Source of the DNA: Bretschneidera sinensis
Lineage: Eukaryota; Streptophyta; Magnoliopsida; Brassicales; Akaniaceae
Direction of reading: 5' to 3'
Assembly (NCBI GenBank): GCA_023935145.1
Contig: CM043705.1
Span: 57,878,084 to 57,942,083, forward strand
DNA length: 64,000 bases
The translations under genes were made by a program, and so were the position numbers. How positions within the stretch are numbered: position 1 is the stretch's first letter; every line of letters begins with the position of its first letter. Under the pieces are notes generated by a model that saw only the letters and a program-made list of their open reading frames with translations, searched no databases and was not told the DNA's origin. Shown here one piece after another: positions 24,174-35,272 of this stretch.

Positions 24174-25569
24174 AATACCCCCAAACTTATATTTTGCTAG
24201 TCCCTTAGCAAAACAAAATAAAAAAACTAAATGAACAACAAGGATTATAAAGATAAGTTCAGTATTCATGGTATCCAAAAATTCAAGGAGCATACAAAAT
24301 CATGAGATTCATTCATGAGCAAGCTTAAATAAGTCGAACCCATCTTCACAATGAATAAGAATTTAAAACCTAATTACTTACAAGAGGCATGGTAAGACAT
24401 CACAAGCTTGAATCAGTGTAAAGTGAATTAGCATATACAGATGAGGTTTCCAAATAACTTCAATGTACAAGGTAATCAAGTCTCAAGATCCACAGAATTT
24501 CTCATCGGACAAAACAACAATGGCATAGTTTTTTATTTTATTTTATTTATTATTATAAGGCTCTGCTATGTTTAATTCCCTTAAGCTTTCTAATTGACCC
24601 ATGTAGCGAGTGTTGAGTCAATGACTCCCAAACCAGATGGTTTTAGGGTATTAGGTGTAAAGACACCCCTAAGGACTTACTAACTCGAGTCAAAAAGGCT
24701 ACGAAATTAAACTGGCCTTAATACTACCATGCGAAATTTCCACCTTTTGACATGAACACTCACTGCTTACTGAGGCAAAAGGTCCAGTTACTCAGTGGAA
24801 AGTTTCGCAATGATCATTATGAATAAAATTCCCACCTTTTGACATGAACACTTATTGCTTACTGAGGCAAGAAGTCCAGTTACTCAGTGGAAATTTTATT
24901 GATGATAATCATTATAAATATTAGTAGTAGTTTTTTTTTTATATATATATATGCCCAAGTGTTTATCCAACAAGTCATCCGGTTTCAGTTAAGACAAGGA
25001 AACATATACATTCAACTCACATGTCATACCTCACACAAATATGTGCTAATGTGCTCGTGTGAGATTAGATCAAACATGTGAATTCTCGAAAATGCCTAAA
25101 GTAAGTAACTAAAGTTTAAACTCTATCACCAGATCATGTGTTCAAAGTTTTAAACTCATCGATGAAATCACATCACAATTTTTCAGATCAACCAAAATTT
25201 TTAGACGAACATGAACATGCATTTATCTTTACGACGAAAAGACAACAAATTAGGACAAAGTGTGTGATGTGTCTCCCATACCCCCAAACCATACCCCTAA
25301 ACTTAAATTACACATTGACCCCAATGTGTGACTAATATGAAAAGAGTTGACCTGAGATATGGAGAACTATCTGGACTGGTATGGCTCATAGTATACCCCC
25401 AAACTTGAACTGAAGTATGCATTGTCCTTGAAAAATAAAAACTGAAAAACAAAAAATACTAGGAACAAACATTAATCATAAATACATAAAATAATAAATA
25501 AACATAAAGGATAAGCTGTGGGGTGCCTCCCATGAGCGCTAAGTTTAATGTCTTCAGCCAGACCCAACA
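24174..25569 (-). other. Gypsy-1 3' untranslated region and polypurine tract
   Basis: The PPT lies next to the LTR (minus strand AAGTTTGGGGGTA, 24176-24188). The rest is non-coding and homologous to 61698-63100 of Gypsy-3, including a 92-bp tandem doublet at about 24740-24900 with a CACTGAG/CTCAGTGG-type hairpin in each unit. Its right boundary at about 25560 is the deletion joint where RT is fused to this region. Confidence 0.8.
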
Positions 25570-27294
25570 CTAGTAATCATGCCCAACTAAGCGCTCCACC
25601 ATCTGATCAATAAATGGGAATGAAAAATGATCAGTCCTTGTGGCAGTGTTCAGTTTACGGTAGTCGATACACACTCTCCACCCTGACTGAACACGAGTTG
25701 GCACCAACTCATCGTCCTTATTCTTCACTACCGTTAATTCAGCACGTTTGGGCACGACTTGAATTGGGCTCACCCACTTGCTATCAGAGATGGGATAAAT
25801 GATCCCCGCATCTAACAGCTTAATTACTTCTATGCTCACAACCTCTTGCATAGCTGGGTTGAGACTTCTTTGTGGCTCCCTCGATGGCCTGGCATTCTCC
25901 TGCAAATGTATCTTGTGCATTACCAACGATGGGCTAATTCCCCTGATATCCTCAATAGTCCAACCGACAGCTTCTTTGTGCTCTCTTAAGACATCTAATA
26001 CTTTCTCCTCTTGAGCCTCACCCAAATCCGAAGCTATAATCATAGGCAAACTATCGGCTAAACCTAGGAACTTATACTTAAGATTATCTGGTAAAGGCTT
26101 AAGTTCCTTCTTAGGGGTTTTAGGTGCGGCGGTCTCCTCCATCTTAGTGCTCTTCCGAGGAGGAGACTCCAAAATAGCATTCGCTTACTCAAGTAATTTA
26201 TCTAAATCCAAATCCTCTCCAAATTGAGCAAAGTATGCCTCTAAGGGGTCCTCAATACGGGATTCATCCATAGTCTCATCTGTCTTACTGCTCTCTCGAG
26301 GAGCAGACTCCAAGATAGTATTTGCTTGCTCAAGTAACTTATCTAAATTCAAATCCTCTCCAAACTGAGCAAAACATGCCTCCATAATGTGCTCAGACTT
26401 CCCTTCTTTCTTGGGCGCTTGTAGTCTCTCAGGGTAAGATGCTTTAGGAAAAAATGACCTAGGGAGATCCTTAACAATACGAGTGGCTGTAGATGGCTCA
26501 GCATCTCTCTTCTCATTGTTGCCACTTTCTTTCCCTTGGTGCATAGCAGGGTTCTCTTCCACTTGATTGTACACTTGTCTCCCAGAAAAGTATGGGACAG
26601 TTGATTTCACTTGTTCATGCCAATGCATAGGAGTTGATAAATTTCCCACCGCAAACTGTTCCTTTGGGTTAGGATCAGGTTGACTGAGGAACTCTCCATT
26701 CTCTCCTTCACCCACGTAACTTGCAATTTGATCCATTTGACTCTCTAGCTTAGCAATCACTTGGGTATTTTCTATTGTTGCACTTATTACTTCGCTCATG
26801 GATTGGCTAGTCATTTTCATATACTCCTTAAGGGTGTCCTCAAGTGACTGTGAAACTGGTACTAGTGTTTGAATGGGAGCTTGGTAAGCAGGTAATGGTG
26901 CTGGATAGGCTGAGTGACTATAACTTGGAACTGGCGGAGGAAATTCGGGAGGGTATTGAGTGTGAGCTTGATAAGGGGCTCCTCCCTGATTCCTCAGTTG
27001 GTTCTGCGTCAATGAAAAATTAGAGTGGTCCCACCACCCTGAATTTTATGTTTCGGAGTAAGATCCATTTGATTGCCAACAACACTCATTGAAAGCATTC
27101 ATTTGTTCCATGGGATACTCGGCAAAAGCCGGCATTGATGGACAATTCTGTGCTAAATGCATAGGACTAGCACAGATGGAACAGTTATCAACATTGAATG
27201 TGTTGGTAGCATTGATGGACGGGCCGATCATTTTCATGTACTCCTTAATGGTGTCCTTTAAAGACTGTGAAACCGGCGCTGGATTCATCCACAT
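25570..27294 (-). pseudogene. Gypsy-1 gag remnant and N-terminal reverse transcriptase
   Basis: Starting at 27294 there is a zinc knuckle CSICASPMHLAQNC (about 27175-27216), then a Pro/Gln-rich stretch and a gag-pol linker (27012-26185). The N-terminal RT follows (26172-25570) with GIIYPISDSKWVSPIQVVPK and RVCIDYRKLN and ends at GHDY plus a stop, before the catalytic YxDD. The capsid part of gag is missing. VSQSLKDTIKEYMKM occurs twice, as does a FAQFGEDLNLDKLLE-like block (about 26185-26235 and 26335-26385), so this gene has been internally duplicated. One stop separates the linker from RT. Confidence 0.82.
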
Positions 27295-27374
27295 TTTTTT
27301 TTAATTTTTTTATAACTAACTAGTAGAAAAATAAAATCAATTCAGACCAAAAATTTTCACAAACCAAACAATTC

Positions 27375-27397
27375 CCCGGCAGCGGCGCCAAAAACTT
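27375..27397 (-). other. Gypsy-1 primer binding site
   Basis: The minus strand reads TGGCGCCGCTGCCGGGG (27391-27375), a near copy of the TGGCGCCGTTGCCGGGG site used by Athila-type elements. It is separated from the LTR by about six bases. Confidence 0.85.
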
Positions 27398-28139
27398 ATT
27401 GTGAGTTTTAAATTACTCGCAAGCGCACGAGTCGTTTGCAATATAGCGTTGTGCAAGTGCGAGGTCGAATCCATAGGGAATTGCGTTGTGAAAATATAAA
27501 TTTATCTAAACTAATCTTATCTTAACCTAGTTCCGAGTTTTGTAATTATATGTTGCAAAAGAAATATAAACTTAAATTAAATTGATTTAAAAACTAATGA
27601 TAAAAAGACTAAGGTTTCCGAATCCACCAGAATGCTAACAGACGTCCACCGGTTAACACCAAAGTGGCCTAGGAATTATACCCAATGGCACAAAGAATTG
27701 CACACTGAATGATGAAGTCAGATGGTGTTTATATAGGGGGAGTCCCGGAGTAGCATGAGTTTCAAATTCGATGTGGGATACTGCCCGAGTGCGCTCGATC
27801 GCAGAATGATGTGATTGATCGTAAGTGCGATCGATCGTATGTCTTATGCGCACGATCGCTTGTGCGCTCGATTGTGTGTCTGGTGCGCTCGATCGCAGGT
27901 GCACTATACTGCAAACATTTCGATGTGGGATTGTTGACCATGCACTCAATCACAGCATAGTGCGATCGATCGCTATTGCTCCTGAAGCTTCACATCTCCT
28001 GAAATGCTTCATTTTCTTCACAAACCTATAAAAATACACAAAACACAAAAAATACATAAAATAAAGTGAAATACTACTAACTAAGAGCATAATAAATATA
28101 AGTTAAGGGTCTTAACTATGCAATATTTAAGACTCATCA
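27398..28139 (-). repeat. Gypsy-1 5' LTR with internal deletion
   Basis: Matches 23002-24173 except that about 430 bp are missing at about 27627, between two copies of ATCCACC. It has more CGATCG-type motifs (about 27787-27973) than the other LTR and keeps the TATATAAAC box (about 27735-27727). The first bases TG are mutated to TA. Confidence 0.93.
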
Positions 28140-29966
28140 GTCTCATCAAAGTCTATTCATTCTTCTTTATTATATCCCTTAGCAACTAGTCTAGCCTTGT
28201 TTCTAGTTACTATTCTATTTTCATCCATCTTATTTCTATATACCCATTTAGTTCCAATTATTGAATGATTCTTAGGTCCTGGAACTAGTTTCCAAACATT
28301 GTTTCTCTCAAATTGATTTATTTCTTCTTGCATTGCAATTATCCAGTCATTATCTTTTTACACTTCTATAAATGTCTTAGGTTCTACTTGAGACAAATAA
28401 GCTACAAAATTGCAAATATTTCTAATAGAAGAGCGAGTTCTTACCCCTTGTGAAGGATCACCAATCACTTTATCAATCGGGTGATAATTTACATATCTCC
28501 AATCTTTGAGTAGACTTTCTTTTTGTTGTCTTGAGGATGGTTGGTCTAAATTGGGAGTTTTCATCTCTTCATTTGCTTGAGGTGGACTCTTTTGGGTCAA
28601 CAATGGGAGTAGGAGTTTCCATTATTGGAATAAAATCTGCATCATCTTTAAAGGAAACTTCTCTACTACTAATTGAGTTAGATTCATCAAAAGTTACATG
28701 TACAGATTCTTCTACCACTAGAGTTCTCTTATTAAAAACTCTATAAGCCTTACTAGATATTGAATATCCTAAAAATATTCCTTCATCGGTCTTAGAATCA
28801 AATTTACCCAAGTTAGTTTTATTGTTATTTAAGATGAAGCATTTACAACCAAATGCATGAAAATAGGAGATATTAGGCTTTCTTCCTTTCCATAGATCAT
28901 ATGGAGTTTTATCAAGCAGAGGCCTAATTAAAATTTTATTTAAGATATAGCAAGAAGTGTTCACGGCTTTAGCCCAAAAGTATTTTGGTAAATTATTTTC
29001 ACAAAGCATAGTTCTTGAAAATTCTTCTAGAACTCTGTTTTTCCTTTCAACAACTCCATTTTGTTGAGGAGTTCTAGGAGCTGAAAAGTTGTGATTAATT
29101 CCATTTTCATCACAAAATCTTGAAAAGCTTTGATTTTCAAATTCTTTGCCATGATCACTTCTTATGCTTGAAATACAAATTCCTTTTTCATTTTGTACCT
29201 TTTTGCAAAAATTTTCAAATCCTTTGAAAGCTTCATCCTTGTAAGCAATAAAAATAACAAAGGTATATCTTGAATAGTCATCAACAATAACAAGATCATA
29301 TTGATGGCCACCTAGACTAATGGTACTAATTGGACCAAATGAGTCCATATGCAAAAGTTCCAAAGGTCTAGTAGTTGAGACTACATTTTTTGCTTTAAAA
29401 GAAATCCTAGTTTGTTTTCCCATTTGACAAGCATCGCAGACTTTGTCTTTTTCAAAATTTATTTTAGGAAGTCCAATAACTAAATCTTTTCTTGAAACAA
29501 TTTTTAGCAAGTTCGTGTTTACATGACCAAGACTTCTATGCCATAGTCACAGATTTTCACTAAAAGCAGGAAAACATTTTTCATTTTCAGAATGCAAGGA
29601 TTTCAAATCAACTATGTAGACATTTTCATGTCTATGGCCAATAAATTTGATCTTGTTGCTCTTGATGTCTATAACTAGACAATGAGAGGTCTCAAATGTG
29701 ACTTTGTAGCCTTTGTCACATAGTTGACTAATGCTAAGTAAATTTGGCTTAAGGTCTTGTACTAGCAATACATTATGTAAGGTTGAGAAATCATTATCGA
29801 CTTTTCCATGCCCGATGATCTTTATTTTAGTATTGTCTCCAATGGTCACAAGCCCACCATCTCTTAGAGGTAGCTCCTTGAATACACTTTTATCACCAGT
29901 CATGTGCTTCGAGCATCCACTATCAAGGTACCAAAAGTTACCTTTCTCCTTGGTGTGGAGACATAT
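28140..29966 (-). pseudogene. SIRE-2 protease, integrase and N-terminal RT
   Basis: On the minus strand: protease region with MTGDKSVFKEL (29903), the zinc-domain HHCC (about 29550-29420), catalytic Asp in HMDSFGP, Asp in RSDHGKEFE and Glu in NGVVERKNR, all in one open frame (29510-28569). The linker and RT start follow to DFDET, which abuts Gypsy-1. A stop near 29547 and one near 28358 interrupt it. The integrase catalytic core itself is the best preserved of the three Sirevirus copies. Confidence 0.9.
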
Positions 29967-32035
29967 CTACATCACACAAGGATATACGATAGCACTTTTA
30001 GGTACCCAAAATTTCTTGGGTCCTTTGGGGTTAGTCCTAGAAAACACGATTTCTTTTGGAACCCATACTTTCTTAATAGTATATGGTGATCTAAGGACAT
30101 GTTGATGATGCAGAATCCTAGGATAGTAGTTAATGAAATTTCTAGGATATCTTAAATGAGCATTTCTATTATCTTTAGGATAGGAGTTCCTAGGATACAT
30201 GTTTCTATGGTAAGGAATATGAAAATGCATGTCATTTCCAGAAAATGAATGATGATGCATTCTAGGATACATGCTAGCATTATTATGAGTATGCATATTA
30301 TTTCTAGGATAACCATGATGATAATACCTAGGATGTGCATGTGCAGAGTGCATATTTTGATTATATATATTGTTCCTAGAATGCACATTATGGTTATTTC
30401 TATGATGTGTATAAGCATTTCCAGAGTGTGCATACATATAAGCATGTGTATTTCTAGGATACTTCATTCTAGTATGATCATTTGAATTTCTAGATTTCCT
30501 AGCATTCATTGAGGGAGTGCTTTTAATCTTGCTAGGGGTTTTGAAGTAGAGGCTTTACTCACACATGAGGCTTTCATGAATAAGCTCTCTTTTGATTTTT
30601 GCTTTCCCAAAGGAGAGTATCCTAAACCAAATTTTCCTCCACTTAATCTTTGGGAAGAAAGCACTTCATCAAGCTTTTCTTTTCCAAGCATAAGTCTAAA
30701 TATAGTGCCATTCAATTCTAAAATTTTATTCTTTAAATTCTCGTTTTCATCTTTAAAGAAATCTTGAGAAGAATCATACAGTAAAGAAGATAATTTATCT
30801 TTTTCTTCTCTAAGACTTATCATCTCCTTAGAGAGAGATGATACCTCTTTCTTAAGAATTGAATTTCTAGAATCAAATTTCTTTAACTTATCATGCATTT
30901 CATTTATTACTTCTAACAACTCTTCACTACTACTTACAATATTATTCTTAGAAGAAGGAGAAGATGTTACCTCACTTTCATCGTCGATTGCCATCAGACA
31001 AAGGTTGGCAATTTCCTCATATCTGATTTCTTTGTCCGATGACTTATCTTCTTCCTCATCATCGCTCCAGGTAGTTGCTATTACGGCTTTCTTTTTGAAG
31101 CTCTTGTATGGTTTGTTTGAAACCATACAATTAGCTCTAATGTGACCAGGCTTCTTGCAGCAATAACACATAAGTGGTGCCCTTTTCGAAGTGCGATCCT
31201 TTATGTAAGGTTTCTTGCTTTTCTTCAAGAACCTGTGAAATCATTTGGTGATTAATGTCATTTCACCATCTTCCTCGCTGCTCTCTGCTTCTTTTTCCGA
31301 TTCCATTTCTTTACTGCTCATAGAAGCTTTGAGAGCAATTTGCTTTTTTTTCTTCTCATCATTATTGACGATGAGAGTCATTTCTTCCATCTCATATGTC
31401 AACAATGACCCAAGTAGTGTCTCAACATCAAGTTTGTCAAGATCATTGGCCTCCTGTATGGCTATCTTCTTTGGTTTCCATGAGGGTGGTAGAGATCTCA
31501 AGATTTTTCTTGTTAGTTCAAACTCCTCAATATTCCTACCAAGCAGTTTTAAACCATTTACAATAGTTATGAACCGTGAGTGCATTTCAGAAATAGTTTT
31601 GTTAGGAGACATTTTAAAGGATTCATATTCAGAAACTAGCATACAAATTTTTAACTTTTTTACCTCACTAGTTCCTTCATATGTAATTTGTAGTTTATCC
31701 CATATCTCTTTAGCTGAAACACATGCAGAGATTTTATTATATTCAGAAATATGTAAAGCACAATGTAAAATACTTGTTGCTCTGCTATTGAGAGACATCA
31801 TTCTACAATCCTAGTCTGTGTACTCAGTTTTGAGTTTAGGCATTGTATGATGGGTCTCTCCAATAGTTATTTCCTTTGAAGGAATTTTAGGTCCTTCTTC
31901 AATGACTCTCCACAGATTATAATCTTGTCCTTCGACAAAGATTCTCATTCTGTTTTTCCAATAGTTATATTTGGAGCCATTGAACAAAGGAGGTCTAGTA
32001 TAATAGTGTCCCTCAGAGTAGTTATTTGCTGCCAT
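29967..32035 (-). pseudogene. SIRE-2 gag with His/Asn-rich tail
   Basis: The ATG is at 32035 (MAANNYSEGHYYTRPP). The gag core contains NYWKNRMRIF-like sequence, EIWDKLQITYEGTSEV and LEVINEMHDKLKKF-like coiled coil. An intact zinc knuckle CYCCKKPGHIRANC lies at about 31166-31125. The tail (30445-30140) repeats HPRN/YPRN-like units about ten times and is rich in His, Asn and Tyr. Stops at 31811, 31241 and 30506 divide it. Gag forms the virus-like particle around element RNA. Confidence 0.88.
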
Positions 32036-32090
32036 CGGATCAACTCAAGGATTTTAAGCCTAAAATTGAGAACAAGGCTCTGATACCAAT

Positions 32091-32528
32091 TGTAGACTGA
32101 GGTTTCAACCTAAGAGGGAGGTGAATTGTAGTTTATCCCATATCTCTTTAGCTGAAACACATGCAGAGATTTTATTATATTCAGAAATATCTAAAGCACA
32201 ATGTAAAATACTTGTTGCTCTGTTATTGAGAGACATCATTCTACAATCCTCGTCTGTGTACTCAGTTTTGAGTTTAGGCATTGTATGATGGGTCTCTTCA
32301 ATAGTTATTTCCTTTGAAGGAATTTTAGGTCCTTCTTCAATGACTCTCCACGGATTATAATCTTGTCCTTCGACAAAGATTCTCATTATGTTTTTCCAAT
32401 AGTTATATTTGGAGCCATTGAACAAAAGAGGTCTAGTATAATAGTGTCCCTCAGAGTAGTTATTTGCTGCCATCGAATCAACTCAAGGATTTTAAGCCTA
32501 AAATTGAGAACGAGGCTCTGATACCAAT
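32091..32528 (-). repeat. 438-bp tandem duplication of LTR edge, PBS and gag start
   Basis: The segment 32091-32528 repeats the sequence of about 31687-32090: a second gag start (MAANNYSEGHYYTRPLLFNG at 32473), a second leader and a second PBS (GGCTCTGATACCAATT at 32513 and 32076). In between stands a 38-bp copy of the LTR terminus at 32091-32128. The joint at 32128 changes from LTR sequence straight into gag sequence. The frame of the outer gag copy ends after about 120 residues. Confidence 0.88.
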
Positions 32529-33707
32529 TATAGACTGAGGTTTCAACCTAAGAGGGGGGTGAATTGGGTTTTTAAAACTTTTGCGGAATTAATACAAGTT
32601 TATAAAAATGTATAACCAACAATTAATTAAAACAAGTAATGTGCTGTAAATAAAGAGTTTAAAGAGTAGAGGATGCAAACTCAGTTTATAGTGGTTTGGC
32701 AATATCGGATTCATTCCGACCCTACGTCCACACTCTTCAAAGAACCTCCTTGAAGTAATCCACTAAGTAACTTAGTCTTACAACTTTACCAGTGTTGTAC
32801 AAACCTTACAATCCCTTCCTCTCGGAAGCTATCCCCTTCCTCTCGGAAGTAATCCCCTTACCAAAAGATGTTGTAAAGTAAATGGTAGAGAGACAGCAAA
32901 TGAAAGCTTATACAACTGAATAATGTCTCTCTTTCAAAGCAAAGCTTGAAGAATAGCTCAATAAGAATATTTCAAAGCTTTTTGTGTTTCAAAGAGTACA
33001 ATAACTTGATTGTGTGAATTCAACTCTTTTTCAATATCTCTAACTCTCTATAGAATGCTCAATAGGGTGGGTTTATATAGCCATCAAATAATATGGTCGT
33101 TGGGACTTTAATTTGAAAAAGATTTGCTTTAAAACATTCAGATTTGGTATCCAACGGTCATATTTTTGAACTACCAGTCGACTGGGTCGTGATACAAGTC
33201 GACTGGGTTCTCTTGAAAAATCTCGTTTTCAAAGCTTATGGGGTATCAGTCGACTGGGCTCTTCTTATCAGTTGACTAGGGACTGTCTGTCCAATTTACC
33301 AGTCAACTGGTATGTTCCATCCAGTCGAATGGGGACTCACTGTCCATTTTACCAGTCAACTGGTATGTCTTACCCAGTCAACTGGGGACTTACTGTCCCA
33401 TATACCAGTCGACTGGGTTCTCTTCCAACCTAGTTTTTCTGTTTTAACTTAAAAAGTTCGTTTTAGAAAACCTTTTGTGTTCGAGCCATTGAACAAGATT
33501 TTACAATGTACAAGTGAGGCTTACACTAGTTTTACTACCTTAGACCTATATTAGTTCTTCAGTCTTCACTTGAAAGTTTGATTCGGTTTGAGTTCTTGCA
33601 CCTTGATCCTTGGTTGAATGCTTTTGTTGCTTACTACACTTAGTTTGCATTGTTAGTATAATAAAAATTGTATTTTGTCATCATTAAAATATAGGTGAGG
33701 GTCAACA
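32529..33707 (-). repeat. SIRE-2 5' LTR
   Basis: The 1179-bp LTR starts TATAGACTGAGG (terminal TG mutated) and ends GGGTCAACA before the right ATTAT duplication. Palindromes lie at about 33172-33415, and TATATAAAC on the minus strand at about 33076-33068. It contains two CTTCCTCTCGGAAG hairpin units. Confidence 0.95.
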
Positions 33708-33712
33708 ATTAT

Positions 33713-34390
33713 CAACCCAAACTTTTTTCAATACCCTTTGTTCCCCCAACATATAATTACCATGACAATCAGATGGCTTGGTATACTTTATTTTTTATTA
33801 AAGCCAAATCTCATTCATGATTCATCTATTTTGATAAAAAAAAATACCCAAAGAATCTTCCTATTTGGACTTTTTATTGGTGGTCCTTCTTCGGAAGCGA
33901 TACTACTATCCTTCATCCACAAATCAAATAATCCTTGAAATATTTCAAATCAAACGCCACTACAAAGAAAATTTATTCTCATGAATTGCTTTTCTTTTCT
34001 ACTTTTTCAGTACCATGGATATTTTCCTGGGATTTTGTTATCCTAGAAATGCCAAACTCAATCATGGCCCTGAAAAGGTCCTTCAAAATCAAATGGTGGG
34101 CTAAGTACGATTGTTCCTTGGCCAATCTTCAGGTTATGAAACAATGGTTTTCTGACCATCCCCAAAATAAGCAAATGATTGTTGTTCCGAGCTCTTCAAG
34201 CCAATAGGTTCTTTCAAAGAAAGAGAAAAAGAAAAAATTACTTGAAGAATTATCACAATTATCAAATGATAGTGATGACAACAGCACGCAAACTCTTGAT
34301 GATTTGTCTGATTTTGATAAACCAGCTAATCCATCAGACCTATTATTTCAAGATTCTCAATATCTATATGATGCTTTTAATCTGTCCTAA
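33713..34390 (+). pseudogene. Pararetrovirus copy A: downstream ORF, second part
   Basis: Continues from 18003 across the SIRE-2 insertion. It includes NQMAWYTLFFIKAK, the block SFKIKWWAKYDCS and a Ser/Asp-rich end that stops at 34388. No enzymatic motif is recognised. The stop near 33930 and the TAG at 34206 are breaks; the TAG at 34206 is also present in copy B. Confidence 0.6.
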
Positions 34391-34519
34391 TGTTTGGTCA
34401 AGGGTCATCTTCAAGACAACTCACATTAGAAAAGAAAAAGCTTCTACTTTCGGTGAAGATTCAACAAGGCTTTGATGCTTGACATCACATTATTACTTTT
34501 TCAAAGCCTAAAAGTAACC

Positions 34520-35272
34520 CTATGACCCATTCGACTAGTACTTTCCCCAAGCCTAAAAGTGGACCTTTTTTTACTTGACCTAATCGACTGGTACAAGAAC
34601 CCAGTCGATCGATAATTCAAAAATATGACCATTTAAGACACGGCACTTGAGCATTTAATGCTCCAAGCCTACCAAATCAGTGTCTAACAGCCATATAAGT
34701 CTAAGGCTATAAAAACCCACTTCAATGAGCATTTAAAAAAAAGGAAGATTGCACATTCAATTCATACAATAGCTCATTATCAAAAGCCTAAAAAAATTTA
34801 TTATGAGCCATTCTTTAAGCTTATTCTTGAAAGAGATATATTCTTCATTTGTAAAAGCTATCATTGCTATCTCTCTACCATTTAATTTATAGTTAAATAC
34901 CATTTATTGTAAAGAGAAAGAGTTGGTGTAATTCTTAAAGCGTTTAAGATTAAACACTTATTTTTAACTTCCATGAGGAAGAGATTGTTTGTAAGGTTTG
35001 TGCAACACCCGTGAAGTTGCTCGACTAATGATTAGTGGATTACTTCAAAAAGGTTCCTTGAAGAGAATGAACGTAGGGTCGGAGAGATTCTGATATTACC
35101 GAACCACTATAAACGAAGTTTGAATATTCTCTTCCTTAACTCTTTTATTTTCAAGCAAATTTTCTGATTATGTGCCTTTCTTATTAAACTGTTTTAAAAG
35201 CTTGCAAGTTAATTCGCAAAAAGTTTTTAAAACCCAATTCACCCCCCTCTTGGGTTTGAACCTCGGTTTACA
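34520..35272 (+). repeat. Degenerate Sirevirus-like solo LTR (copy A)
   Basis: Resembles the downstream two thirds of the plus-strand Sirevirus LTR. It contains two or three decayed CCAGTCGACTGG motifs, a CTATAAAAACCC box (about 34708), the GTAAGGTTTGTGCAACACC block, and an end of CTTGGGTTTGAACCTC and TTTACA. The left boundary is unclear. It is far more diverged than SIRE-1 to SIRE-3 and is also present in copy B, so it predates the duplication. Confidence 0.7.

Larger units (their letters stand above)
23002..28139 (-). mobile_element. Gypsy-1: deleted Athila-type Ty3/Gypsy element
   Basis: The 5.1-kb element has LTRs 23002-24173 and 27398-28139 and a perfect GTCTC target duplication (22997-23001, 28140-28144). 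It sits in the SIRE-2 RT between DFDET and YVPVAR. It keeps a PBS of the TGGCGCCG type, a rearranged gag, the N-terminal RT and a long 3' UTR. It has lost the RT catalytic part, RNase H, integrase and any 3' ORF. It is a non-autonomous deletion derivative and the youngest insertion in this nest. Confidence 0.94.
18004..33707 (-). mobile_element. SIRE-2: complete Sirevirus carrying a nested Gypsy element
   Basis: The 15.7-kb insertion lies between two ATTAT target duplications (17999-18003, 33708-33712). LTRs are 18004-19215 (3') and 32529-33707 (5'). On the minus strand the order is 5' LTR, PBS, gag, protease, integrase, RT, RNase H, palindrome spacer, envelope-like ORF, PPT, 3' LTR. Gypsy-1 (23002-28139) sits in RT, leaving about 10.6 kb of Sirevirus, close to SIRE-1. 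A 438-bp tandem duplication at the 5' end is unusual and is listed separately. Confidence 0.96.
16146..34520 (+). mobile_element. Pararetrovirus (Caulimoviridae-like) copy A, split by SIRE-2
   Basis: Endogenous plant pararetrovirus-like DNA at 16146-18003 and 33708-34520; the part between is the SIRE-2 insertion. The pieces join exactly: the uninterrupted copy B at about 45405 runs straight through the point where SIRE-2 and its ATTAT duplication sit in copy A. It carries RT-RNaseH and a second downstream ORF, with no integrase and no LTRs of its own, which fits Caulimoviridae rather than retrotransposons. The presence of a separate ORF after pol suggests a florendovirus-like genome; that is a guess. 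Many stops make it inert. Confidence 0.75.
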
